From: Anianibacter sp965662745
Lineage (GTDB): Bacteria; Pseudomonadota; Alphaproteobacteria; Rhodobacterales; Rhodobacteraceae
Direction: 5' to 3'
DNA length: 64,000 bases
NCBI GenBank assembly: GCA_965662745.1
Contig: CBFIJK010000008.1
Coordinates: 11,274 to 75,273, forward strand
The first letter of the stretch is position 1, and the number at the start of each line of letters is the position of its first letter. Under the pieces are notes generated by a model. That model made no database searches. It had not been told where the DNA came from and worked only from the letters and a program-made list of their open reading frames with translations. Shown piece by piece: positions 1-7,923 of this stretch. A program made the position numbers and the translations under genes.

Positions 1-589
1 CTTCGCCGGTATAACCCGACCGCGAAATCCAGAGTGGGCCATAGGGGCTGTCGAACACATCTGCATCCATGAATCGTATCCCCGCGACACCGGGCAGGAT
101 GGCCGACAGCACCGCCTCGGCTTGCGGCCCTTGCAGCGCGACAAGCGCGCGGTCCTCGATCACCTCGACCGAGACATCCCCGAGAAGCCCTGCGCGCAGA
201 TGCGCGATATCGACGTCCTTGCAGGCGGCATTCACGACGAGGAACAGGTGATCGCCGCGCCGCGCGATCATCAGATCGTCGAGGATCCCGCCGCTGTCAT
301 TGGTGAAAAACCCATAGCGCTGACGCCCTTCGGCAAGCCCGGCGATATTGACCGGCACCAGCGCTTCCAGCGCAAGGGCCGCATCCCCGGCATCACCACT
401 TTCGGCGCGCAGGATGATCTGGCCCATATGGCTGACGTCAAAAAGCCCGGCCGCGTCCCGTGTGTGCAGATGTTCCTTCATCACGCCAAGGCGGTACTGC
501 ACGGGCATCTCGTAGCCCGCGAACGGCACCATCTTGGCACCGAGTTCGATGTGCAGATCGTAAAGACAGGTTCGCTTCAGATCGGCCAT
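1..589 (-). CDS. gcvT: Aminomethyltransferase, glycine cleavage T protein (5' part, cut by window edge)
   Basis: The minus-strand frame starts at the ATG at 589 and runs off the window at base 1, giving the first ~196 residues of a protein normally about 365-375 long. The N-terminus (MADLKRTCLYDLH, then FAGYEMPVQY and FDVSHMGQI) is typical of GcvT, the tetrahydrofolate-dependent aminomethyltransferase that releases ammonia and forms 5,10-methylene-THF in the cytosolic glycine cleavage complex. A GGGGCGG purine stretch precedes the ATG. The tandem glycine riboswitch directly upstream independently supports the assignment and implies induction by glycine. The rest of the gcv operon should lie beyond base 1. 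Confidence 0.95.
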   Translation of the reverse strand, partial: MADLKRTCLYDLHIELGAKMVPFAGYEMPVQYRLGVMKEHLHTRDAAGLFDVSHMGQIILRAESGDAGDAALALEALVPVNIAGLAEGRQRYGFFTNDSGGILDDLMIARRGDHLFLVVNAACKDVDIAHLRAGLLGDVSVEVIEDRALVALQGPQAEAVLSAILPGVAGIRFMDADVFDSPYGPLWISRSGYTGE

Positions 590-654
590 GCCGCCCCTTT
601 CAACTTCGCCGGGCTCATAACCGTCCGGCACCAGATACGGGCCAGTTGCCCATT

Positions 655-808
655 GGTGCCCCCTCTGTCCTTTCGCCTGAGATCGTTATCCCTTCGGCGC
701 CGCGCGATGCGGTCTCTCCAGAGTTTGTCGTTCGCACAGGTCCGGGGTGCCTGAGAGTTTACCGGGGCGGTTGCTCCTTCGGCCCTGGCATTTGCCAGAG
801 TCTCCCAG
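655..808 (-). ncRNA. Tandem glycine riboswitch upstream of gcvT
   Basis: Read on the minus strand, two consecutive aptamers are visible. Aptamer 1 opens with GGGAGA (801-806), has GCCGAAGGAGCAACCGC, AACTCTCAGGCA and closes near 721. Aptamer 2 opens with GGAGAGACCGC (about 709-719), has GCCGAAGGGAT, ATCTCAGGC and ends GGACAGAGGG (661-670). These are the conserved blocks of glycine riboswitches, and the tandem arrangement is the usual one. It ends about 65 bases before the gcvT start. In this family glycine binding usually turns expression on, so that excess glycine is degraded. Confidence 0.94.
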
Positions 809-821
809 TGCGAACGCTTCA

Positions 822-850
822 ACGCTAGGCAAATCGGATCGCCTTGGCAA
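822..850 (-). promoter_or_regulatory. Predicted sigma70-type promoter of the gcvT riboswitch transcript
   Basis: On the minus strand TTGCCA (850-845) and TAGCGT (827-822) are separated by 17 bases. Transcription would start around 815, a few bases before the first aptamer stem, so the position fits the riboswitch well. Hexamers are imperfect; this is a prediction. Confidence 0.5.
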
Positions 851-890
851 GCGGGTTGCAATCGGCCGCGCAACGCGCATCTTTGCGGTC

Positions 891-1454
891 ATGTCTGACC
901 CGTTTTTCTTTGGCTACGGATCGCTCGTCAATCGCGCGACTCACGCCTATTCTGACGCCCACCGCGCCACGCTTTCGGGCTGGGGCAGAGCCTGGGTGAC
1001 CGTCGATCCAAAGCTGCCCGCGACGCTGACCGGCGTGCCGGATGAAGGCAGCGAGATTGACGGGCTGATTGCCGGGGTGCCCGGCGACGACTGGGCCGCG
1101 CTGGACGAACGCGAACGTGGCTATGGCCGCCATCATGTGACAGATACCGTTGCGCATCCGGTCGAGCGGGCTTTGGCGGTGCAGGTCTATGCCGTGCCGC
1201 GCAGCAGCTTTCGGTCCGACGCCGATCCGGCGCCGATCCTGCTCAGCTATCTCGACGTGGTGCTTCAGGGATACCTGCGCGAATTTGGCGCGGACGGGGT
1301 GGACCGGTTTTTTGCCACGACACGCGGCTGGGATCGGCCCGTCAGCGATGACCGCGCCGAGCCGCTTTATCCACGCCACCAGCTGCTAACGGCAGATGAG
1401 CGCGGATTGGTGACAGAGCTTCTGTCGTCGAAAGGCGCGGTGATCGTGGCCTAG
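891..1454 (+). CDS. Gamma-glutamylcyclotransferase-fold protein
   Basis: 187 residues from the ATG at 891. The N-terminal FFFGYGSLVN is the YGSL substrate-loop motif of the GGCT/ChaC fold, and a DERERGY segment near residue 67 supplies the conserved acidic residue. Enzymes of this fold release 5-oxoproline from gamma-glutamyl peptides or modify related amide substrates; the exact substrate cannot be read here. Longer in-frame starts upstream would run into the riboswitch promoter region, so 891 is preferred although no clear Shine-Dalgarno is present. It is divergent from gcvT and its stop overlaps the convergent gltX stop by four bases. Confidence 0.75.
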   Translation: MSDPFFFGYGSLVNRATHAYSDAHRATLSGWGRAWVTVDPKLPATLTGVPDEGSEIDGLIAGVPGDDWAALDERERGYGRHHVTDTVAHPVERALAVQVYAVPRSSFRSDADPAPILLSYLDVVLQGYLREFGADGVDRFFATTRGWDRPVSDDRAEPLYPRHQLLTADERGLVTELLSSKGAVIVA

Positions 1455-2773
1455 AGCCTCGGCTTCACCTGCATCAATTCCATGACGTCCGCCATCTCAG
1501 GCCCCCGGGACTGCCCGGTCACGGCATGGCGCAGCGGCAGGAAAAGGCCCTTTCCCTTGCGGCCTGTCGCCTCTTTGACACGTCCGGTCCAAGCGCCCCA
1601 TGTGTCCGAGGTATAGGGCGGTTCGCCCAGCAGCGCGAAAGCCTCTGCCAAGTAATCCTTGTCCTCATCCGCGACCACCGGAGAGATCGTTCCGGTGAAC
1701 ACATCCCACCAGCCCGCAATTGCAGTCCGGGTCGAGACGTTTTCGCGCACCACGTCCCAGAAGCGGGGGGCAATCTCGTCGGGCACACCGATGGCGGCGA
1801 TCTCATCTTTCACCGCGTCATAGGGCGTCGATTGCAGTAGCCGGGCTGTCAGCGGGACAAGATCGCGCTCGTCGAATTTCGTCGGTGCCGCGCCGAAGCG
1901 CGCGATGTCGAAACCCTCGACCAGTTCATCGACCGATCCGCGCAACTCGATCGGATCGGCCGATCCGAGCCGCGCCATCAGCGACAATAGCGCCATCGGC
2001 TCGATCCCTTGGGCGCGCAGATCGCGCAGCGACAGGGTACCAAGGCGCTTCGACAGCGCCTCGCCCTGCGGGCCGGTCAGTAGCGAATGATGTGCGAAGG
2101 ACGGCACGGTGCCGCCCAGCGCCTCGATGATCTGGATCTGCGTCGCGGTGTTGGTCACATGGTCGGATCCGCGCACGACATGGGTCACGCCCATTTCCGT
2201 GTCGTCTACCACCGAGGCGAGCGTATACAGCACCTGGCCATCCTGACGGATCAGCACCGGGTCGGACACGCTGGCCGCGTCAATCGACACTTCGCCGAGG
2301 ATTCCATCGGCCCATTCGATCCGCGCATGATCCAGCTTGAAGCGCCAGACACCCTGCCCCCGCTCTGCGCGCAGCGCTTCTCGCTCAGCCTCTGACAGGC
2401 CCAGCGCCGCGCGGTCATAGACGGGCGGCTTGCCCATGTTGAGTTGTTTCTTGCGCTTCAGATCCAGCTCTGTCGGGGTCTCGAATGCCTCGTAGAACCG
2501 GCCCTTTTCGCGAAGCGTGTCTGCCGCTGCTGCATAGCGATCCAGCCGCTCTGACTGCCGTTCCACCCGGTCCCAGGTGAGGCCGAGCCATTCAAGGTCT
2601 TCCTTGATCGCGTCGACATATTCCTGCTTGGACCGCACCGGATCGGTATCGTCGAGGCGCAGAATGAACTGCCCCCCGGCCTTGCGCGCGATCAGGAAAT
2701 TGAACAGCGCGGTCCGAAGGTTTCCCACATGCAGATATCCAGTGGGCGACGGGGCGAAACGGGTGACGGTCAT
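1451..2773 (-). CDS. gltX: Glutamate--tRNA ligase
   Basis: 440 residues, class I aminoacyl-tRNA synthetase. The HIGH-type signature is in PSPTGYLHVGN (residues 8-18) and the KMSKS-type loop is EALSKRLG near residue 240. It charges tRNA with glutamate in the cytosol. At 440 residues it is shorter than the common ~470-residue form and resembles the second GluRS found in many alphaproteobacteria, some of which preferentially mischarge tRNA-Gln for GatCAB; which type this is cannot be settled from this window. The start ATG at 2773 is preceded by a CAGGAGAAG purine stretch. Confidence 0.93.
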   Translation of the reverse strand: MTVTRFAPSPTGYLHVGNLRTALFNFLIARKAGGQFILRLDDTDPVRSKQEYVDAIKEDLEWLGLTWDRVERQSERLDRYAAAADTLREKGRFYEAFETPTELDLKRKKQLNMGKPPVYDRAALGLSEAEREALRAERGQGVWRFKLDHARIEWADGILGEVSIDAASVSDPVLIRQDGQVLYTLASVVDDTEMGVTHVVRGSDHVTNTATQIQIIEALGGTVPSFAHHSLLTGPQGEALSKRLGTLSLRDLRAQGIEPMALLSLMARLGSADPIELRGSVDELVEGFDIARFGAAPTKFDERDLVPLTARLLQSTPYDAVKDEIAAIGVPDEIAPRFWDVVRENVSTRTAIAGWWDVFTGTISPVVADEDKDYLAEAFALLGEPPYTSDTWGAWTGRVKEATGRKGKGLFLPLRHAVTGQSRGPEMADVMELMQVKPRL

Positions 2774-2842
2774 GGGGCTTCTCCTGTTGCCCGGCTGACT
2801 GTCATGACCACCCGATTTTGTCCAGAAGCGCCGCGCGCAGGT

Positions 2843-3271
2843 TCAGGTCGGCTTGACCGGCCAGCGAGTCGCCAGATCGCGCAGGCCGGCCGCAATCAGC
2901 TCGCGCAGGACATCCTCGTCGATGTCGGCCAGCTTGTTGATGTAGAGGCAAGACTTGCCGATCTTGTGCTTGCCCAGCCGGTCCAGAAGTAGCCCGAAAC
3001 CGGCGTATCCGGGCATGATATAGACCGACAGGTTTGCCTTGCGCGCGGCAAAGCCGGTAGCCAGGAAATCGCCCTCGCGCCCGCTGTCATAGACATAGTG
3101 ATATTGGCCGTAGCCGATGATCGACGGCCCCCACATCACCGGCTGAAAGTTCGTCACCTCGCGGAAGATGGCATCGAGGCGCTTGGCATCCTCGCGGCGG
3201 CGCGGCGGCTCTACCGTGTCAAGGTAGGCGGCAACTGGGATTTCGGTCGGTTGGGTCTTGTTCTCGGCCAT
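2843..3271 (-). CDS. DUF1801 domain protein
   Basis: 142 residues from the ATG at 3271 (MAENKTQPTEIPV). The segments RREDAKRLDAIF, MWGPSIIGYGQYHYVY and SVYIMPGY are characteristic of the DUF1801/YdhG-like fold (SRPBCC-unrelated, iron-chaperone-like small proteins). No catalytic role is established for the family and none is inferred. A longer frame exists upstream but would overlap the divergent metallopeptidase gene, so the start at 3271 is chosen. It is transcribed in the same direction as gltX but 70 bases upstream of the gltX start. Confidence 0.8.
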   Translation of the reverse strand: MAENKTQPTEIPVAAYLDTVEPPRRREDAKRLDAIFREVTNFQPVMWGPSIIGYGQYHYVYDSGREGDFLATGFAARKANLSVYIMPGYAGFGLLLDRLGKHKIGKSCLYINKLADIDEDVLRELIAAGLRDLATRWPVKPT

Positions 3272-3320
3272 GGCGAAGAGGCTAGCACATTTCAGGTGCC
3301 TTGGGCATAACCGGCCCGTC

Positions 3321-3728
3321 ATGACCGATCCCGCTGATCTTATCGCCCCAGATCTCGCCGCGTTCGAGGCGCTCGCCGATGCAGCCCGCGCCGAGATGCC
3401 GGAGGCCTTCGCCAAGGCCACCGCCGATGTGCGCGTCGTTGTCGAGGATTTCGCCCCCGACGACATGCTGCGCGAGATGGAGATGGACGATCCTTTCAAC
3501 CTGACCGGGCTTTATGACGGGATCCCGCTGACCCAGAAATCCGTGATGGATCAGACGCATGGCCCCGATACCGTCTGGCTCTTCCGCCGCCCGATCCTCG
3601 ATGAATGGGCCGCGCGGGGGGATGTCACGCTGGGGCAGATTGTGACGCATGTTCTGGTCCACGAGATGGCGCATCACCTTGGCTGGTCGGACGACGACAT
3701 CGCGGCGATCGACCCCTGGTGGCTGTGA
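3321..3728 (+). CDS. Metallopeptidase family protein (minimal zincin)
   Basis: 135 residues. HVLVHEMAHHLGWSDDD carries the HExxH zinc motif (residues 114-118) with a downstream acidic cluster, typical of the small bacterial zincin-like family formerly DUF1025. The N-terminal half (DVRVVVEDFAPDDML) is the conserved beta-strand region of that family. Members are predicted cytosolic proteases of unknown substrate. The stop codon TGA overlaps the ATG of the next gene by one base, so the two are probably co-translated. Confidence 0.85.
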   Translation: MTDPADLIAPDLAAFEALADAARAEMPEAFAKATADVRVVVEDFAPDDMLREMEMDDPFNLTGLYDGIPLTQKSVMDQTHGPDTVWLFRRPILDEWAARGDVTLGQIVTHVLVHEMAHHLGWSDDDIAAIDPWWL

Positions 3729-4345
3729 TGGACGGGCGCGATGTGTCCGGGCAGTGGCGGGCCGTCGTGCTGGTTCTTGGCAGCCTGGCCTTGGGTAGCC
3801 TTGCCCTGCAATTCGCGGCCTCCCTTCCCGAGAATAACGGCTCGCCCTTGGCGACCGCATGGTCGATGGCGCGGTTCTTCACGATCCTGACGAACGGTAT
3901 CGTCGCCGCGACCTATCTGCGGATCGGTCTCACCGGTCGCTGGGTCTCGGCGTCATGGCTGACGGGCGTGACCCTCTGGATCGCCGTTGTCGGTCTTGTC
4001 TATCACGCGCTTCTGGCTGCGACGCACAACCCCGTCGGTCTTGGTGCCATCTCGAATGTCGGGCTGCATACGGTCGTTCCGCTGGGCACGGCGCTGGTCT
4101 GGGTGATCCTTGCGCCGAAGGACGGTTTGCGGGTCGCCGACGCCGCCTATTGGGCGATCTACCCTGTGATATATGCCCTCTACGCACTGGGGCGCGGACT
4201 GATCGACGGGACATTTCCGTATTTCTTTCTCGACCCCGGCCGGATCGGCTGGGGCGGCGTGGCGCTCTATATTGCAGGACTGGGGGCGTTGTTTCTGTGT
4301 CTCGGACTTGCGCTGATCCAAGGCGCGAAACGGCTGCCGCGCTAG
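3728..4345 (+). CDS. Pr6Pr family integral membrane protein
   Basis: 205 residues from the ATG at 3728, which overlaps the preceding TGA. Six hydrophobic segments are visible (about residues 10-30, 45-65, 75-95, 110-128, 140-160 and 175-197). The motif FFTILTNG after helix 1 and the NVGLHTVVP segment match the Pr6Pr/FAR-17a-like membrane family. No biochemical function is assigned to bacterial members. Co-directional and tightly coupled to the metallopeptidase gene. Confidence 0.7.
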   Translation: MDGRDVSGQWRAVVLVLGSLALGSLALQFAASLPENNGSPLATAWSMARFFTILTNGIVAATYLRIGLTGRWVSASWLTGVTLWIAVVGLVYHALLAATHNPVGLGAISNVGLHTVVPLGTALVWVILAPKDGLRVADAAYWAIYPVIYALYALGRGLIDGTFPYFFLDPGRIGWGGVALYIAGLGALFLCLGLALIQGAKRLPR

Positions 4346-4405
4346 GGCTTTTCTTCCCGGCCCCTGCGCGCTAGCCAATTGACGAAAGCCACGAGGGCAC
4401 ATCCG

Positions 4406-5356
4406 ATGCGCACCGATATCGTCACCATCACGCTGAACCCCACCGTCGATTTCTCGACATCGGCACCTGCGGTCTTTCCCGAGGAAAAGCTGCGCTGTAC
4501 CGAACCGCAGGTCGATCCGGGCGGCGGCGGGATCAACGTGGCGCGCGCGATCCGGATGCTTGGCGGTCAGGCGACGGCGCTGGTGGCCATCGGCGGCGCG
4601 ACGGGGGCAGAACTCTTGCAGCTTCTGGCGCTCGAAGGCGTGCCGACCGTCGCTTTTCAGGGCCCCGGCGGTACACGGCAAAGCACATCGGTGATCGACC
4701 AAAGCACCGGCGAGCAATACCGATTTGTCATGCCCGGTCCTATCTGGACCGAGGAAGACGTCGCGCGCGGTCTGCGGTCCATCGATCAGGCTGCAGGCGA
4801 GGATACGATTGTCGTGCTGTCCGGCAGCCAGCCGCCAGGGGTGGCCAAGGACTTCCCGTCAATCCTTGCAGGGCATGTCAAGGGACGCGGCGCGCGATTG
4901 ATCGTGGATACCTCGGGCTCTGCCCTGCATCACCTCGTGGCCGAGCCGCATGACGCGATCTCGGTCCTGCGGATGGACGGACCCGAGGCGGAAGAGCTTG
5001 CGGGCAAACCATTGCCCACCCGCGAAGACAGCGCGGCGTTTGCGTCGGGGATGATCAGGAAGGGTGTCGCGCGCACGGTGATCGTTGCGCGCGGCGCGGA
5101 TGGTTCCGTGATGGCGAACGAGACGTCCGCCTTTCACTGCACCGGCGCTCCGGTCGAGGTGATCTCGAAAGTCGGCGCGGGCGACAGTTTTGTTGGGGCC
5201 TTCACGCTGTGGTCCGCGCGAGGCGAAGCGCCCGAGGATTGCCTCCGCGCGGGTGTCGCGGCTGCCAGCGCCGCCGTCGCGTCCGAGGCCACACGCCTGT
5301 GTGACCCCGAACTGACAAGAGCGCTGTTCGACAAGACGGAAGCTGTCCGGCTTTAG
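4406..5356 (+). CDS. PfkB-family sugar-phosphate kinase (1-/6-phosphofructokinase type)
   Basis: 316 residues. Ribokinase/PfkB fold: N-terminal TLNPTVDF and GGGGINVARA (first PfkB signature), C-terminal VGAGDSFVGAF with the catalytic Asp and anion hole. The TLNP start and overall pattern fit the hexose-phosphate kinase branch (FruK, LacC, Pfk-2) acting in cytosolic sugar metabolism. No fructose PTS genes are beside it, so 6-phosphofructokinase-2 or tagatose-6-phosphate kinase activity are as likely as FruK. The start at 4406 is chosen because CGAGGG lies 9 bases upstream; an in-frame ATG at 4379 lacks this. The stop overlaps the convergent wrbA stop. Confidence 0.85.
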   Translation: MRTDIVTITLNPTVDFSTSAPAVFPEEKLRCTEPQVDPGGGGINVARAIRMLGGQATALVAIGGATGAELLQLLALEGVPTVAFQGPGGTRQSTSVIDQSTGEQYRFVMPGPIWTEEDVARGLRSIDQAAGEDTIVVLSGSQPPGVAKDFPSILAGHVKGRGARLIVDTSGSALHHLVAEPHDAISVLRMDGPEAEELAGKPLPTREDSAAFASGMIRKGVARTVIVARGADGSVMANETSAFHCTGAPVEVISKVGAGDSFVGAFTLWSARGEAPEDCLRAGVAAASAAVASEATRLCDPELTRALFDKTEAVRL

Positions 5357-5946
5357 CCGGTCAGCTTGCCGGTGAATTCCACCAGTCGCTTGGCCTGATG
5401 CGCGACAGAGGCTTTGCCCCTGTCGTCGAACTCACCCGCCTGCGTCGAGAAGCCATAGGGGTTGCCACCGGTCTCGAAGAGGCACGGATCGGTGTATCCG
5501 GGCACGACGATGATCGAGCCCCAATGCATTGCGGTGGTGTAGAGGCTTTGCAGCGTGGTTTCCTGACCGCCATGGACGTTCTGAGCCGAGGTGGTCGCGG
5601 TGAACGTCTTGTTCGCCAGCTTGCCTTCCATCCAAAGCGGGCCGAGCGTGTCGATGAATGCGCGCATCTGGCTTGCGACGACGCCGTAGCGGGTCGGGGC
5701 CGAGATGAAATAGCCATCGGCCCATTCCATGTCGTCATGGCTGATCTCGGGGATGTCCTGCATCCGCTCAAGCTGTGCTTTCCAGGCGTCTTGACCTTCG
5801 ACAACCTCTTTCGGGGCGGTCTCGGCGACGCGGCGCAGGCGAACCTCTGCGCCTGCCTCTTCAGCGGCGCGACGGGCTTCTTCGGCGATCTGATGATTCG
5901 TTCCGTAGGTGGTGTAGAAGATGATTGCGATCTTGGGGCTGGCCAT
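5353..5946 (-). CDS. wrbA: NAD(P)H:quinone oxidoreductase, WrbA type
   Basis: 197 residues, flavodoxin fold. The FMN phosphate loop is in FYTTYGTNHQIAE near the N-terminus, followed by DGYFISAPTRYGVVASQMRAFID and HGGQETTLQS, the core WrbA signatures. WrbA proteins are cytosolic FMN tetramers that reduce quinones by two electrons, protecting from redox cycling. The ATG at 5946 has GAAAGGACCGC upstream; the in-frame ATG eight codons earlier lacks a site. Convergent with the kinase gene, with a four-base stop overlap. Confidence 0.92.
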   Translation of the reverse strand: MASPKIAIIFYTTYGTNHQIAEEARRAAEEAGAEVRLRRVAETAPKEVVEGQDAWKAQLERMQDIPEISHDDMEWADGYFISAPTRYGVVASQMRAFIDTLGPLWMEGKLANKTFTATTSAQNVHGGQETTLQSLYTTAMHWGSIIVVPGYTDPCLFETGGNPYGFSTQAGEFDDRGKASVAHQAKRLVEFTGKLTG

Positions 5947-6121
5947 GATGCGGTCCTTTCGGTTGAGCAATGTCTCAGCTCTTCATTTAGGTCGCTGTCC
6001 GCCCGATGTCCCGTGCAGCCCCGCGCGCCGCCTGTGCGCTGACGCTCAGACGCGACTGAAGAAGAGAGTTCCAATAGGAAAATGCACAGTCTTCGCCGCG
6101 CGGCGCAGACGGGGAACCACC

Positions 6122-7780
6122 CTAAGACGGATCGCGCCAGCGGTTGACGATGGGATAGCGCCGGTCAAGCCAGAAGGCGCGTTTCGTCAGACGCGGCCCC
6201 GGCGCGGACTGGAAGCGTTTGTATTCCGAAACATAGATCAGCCCTTCGATCTTCTTGACCGTGTCGTGATCAAACCCTTGGGCGACAAGGTCGGCGACTG
6301 ACGCCTCGCGGTCCACCAGTCCGGCAAGGATCTGATCGAGGACGTCATAAGGCGGCAGGCTGTCCTCATCCTTCTGATCCTCGCGCAACTCGGCCGTCGG
6401 CGGTTTCGAGATGACGCGCGGCGGGATTACCTCTCCCTTCGGGCCCATCATCCATTCGCGGTGATTGGAATTGCGCCAGCGGCACGTCTCAAGCACGCGA
6501 GTCTTGTAGAGATCCTTGATCGGGTTATAGCCGCCCGCCATGTCGCCATAGATCGTGGCGTACCCAACCGCGACCTCGGACTTGTTGCCGGTGGTCAGCA
6601 GCATGTGACCGAACTTGTTCGACAGCGCCATCAGCAACACGCCGCGCAGGCGGGACTGGATGTTTTCCTCGGTCAGATCAGGGTCGCGCCCGGCGAAAGC
6701 GTCCGACAAAACCTCTGTCACAGCAGCGCGGGGGCCGGTGATCGGCAAGGTCTGCAAGGGTGCGCCCAGCGCCTTTGCCACACCAGCGGCATCTTCAAGC
6801 GAATGATCGGACGTGTATTCGGACGGCAGCATGACGCAATGGACGTTCTCGGGGCCAATGGCATCGGCGGCGATGGTGGCAACGATGGCGGAATCGATCC
6901 CGCCCGAAAGGCCCAGCACGACCGATTTGAAGCCGGTCTTGCGCATGTAGTCGCGCAGGCCCTGCACCATGACGTGGTAATCGAATTCGTAAGGGTCCGG
7001 CAGCGTGGCCTTCGCGCCCGTCTCGGCGCGCCATCCATCGTCCGACCGGGTGAAATCGACATGCGCGATCTCTTCGACCATGGCCGGAAGGTGGACGGCC
7101 AATTCGCCGCCTGGGTTCAAGACAAAGCTCGCCCCGTCGAACACTTGATCGTCCTGACCGCCGACCATGTTCAGATAAACCAGCGGCAACCCCGTCTCGA
7201 CCACGCGCGCAACCATCTGCGTCAGGCGCGTGTCGTGCTTGCCCCGGTAATAGGGCGATCCGTTAGGAACGAGCAGGAACTCCGCCCCGGTTTCCGCCAG
7301 CGTCTCGGCGACATCGCTGTGCCAGGCGTCTTCGCAGATGGGCGATCCGATACGGGTGTTGCCCACCGAATAAGGCCCGCCGACGGGACCGGAATCGAAG
7401 ATGCGCACCTCGTCGAACACGGTCTCGTTCGGCAGATGATGCTTCAGGACGCGCGATGTGACCTTGCCGCCCTTGAGGATCCAATACGCGTTGTACAGCG
7501 CGCCGCCCTCGGCATGAGGGCCGCCGATTCCAAGCGCGGGGCCGTCGGCGCAACGCAGGGCCAGCGCCTCGATCGCGCGGGCGGCGTGTTCGTGAAAGGC
7601 CGGCTTCATCACGAGGTCCTGCGCGTTGTAGCCCGTGATGAACATCTCGGGCAGCGCAAGCATATCGGCGCCAGCATCGCGCGCAGTCTGCCACGCGGCG
7701 AACGCCTTGTCGGCGTTGCCCTCTATCGCGCCCACGGTGGGATTGAGCTGACCAAGGCTGAGGCGAAAGCGACCCGACAT
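6122..7780 (-). CDS. nadE: Glutamine-dependent NAD+ synthetase
   Basis: 552 residues, two domains. The N-terminal nitrilase/amidase domain has the catalytic triad visible as E45 (ALPEMF), K113 (LKHHLPNE) and C149 (PICEDAWH). The C-terminal ATP-pyrophosphatase domain has SGGIDS near residue 292. It amidates nicotinic acid adenine dinucleotide to NAD+ using glutamine, the last step of cytosolic NAD synthesis. Length agrees with glutamine-dependent bacterial enzymes. Divergent from the MORN protein gene, with 143 bases between starts. Confidence 0.96.
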   Translation of the reverse strand: MSGRFRLSLGQLNPTVGAIEGNADKAFAAWQTARDAGADMLALPEMFITGYNAQDLVMKPAFHEHAARAIEALALRCADGPALGIGGPHAEGGALYNAYWILKGGKVTSRVLKHHLPNETVFDEVRIFDSGPVGGPYSVGNTRIGSPICEDAWHSDVAETLAETGAEFLLVPNGSPYYRGKHDTRLTQMVARVVETGLPLVYLNMVGGQDDQVFDGASFVLNPGGELAVHLPAMVEEIAHVDFTRSDDGWRAETGAKATLPDPYEFDYHVMVQGLRDYMRKTGFKSVVLGLSGGIDSAIVATIAADAIGPENVHCVMLPSEYTSDHSLEDAAGVAKALGAPLQTLPITGPRAAVTEVLSDAFAGRDPDLTEENIQSRLRGVLLMALSNKFGHMLLTTGNKSEVAVGYATIYGDMAGGYNPIKDLYKTRVLETCRWRNSNHREWMMGPKGEVIPPRVISKPPTAELREDQKDEDSLPPYDVLDQILAGLVDREASVADLVAQGFDHDTVKKIEGLIYVSEYKRFQSAPGPRLTKRAFWLDRRYPIVNRWRDPS

Positions 7781-7923
7781 TCACATCTCCGTCAAATGCC
7801 CGTGCTTCTTACCAGATACGGCGGCGGTGGAAAGCCGAGGGGCGCACGAAACCGTTGTAAGGCGCAAGGTCGTCCACTACGGTCAGACGGCATCACAGAC
7901 ACCAAGGCCCGGGGCAGACCGAT

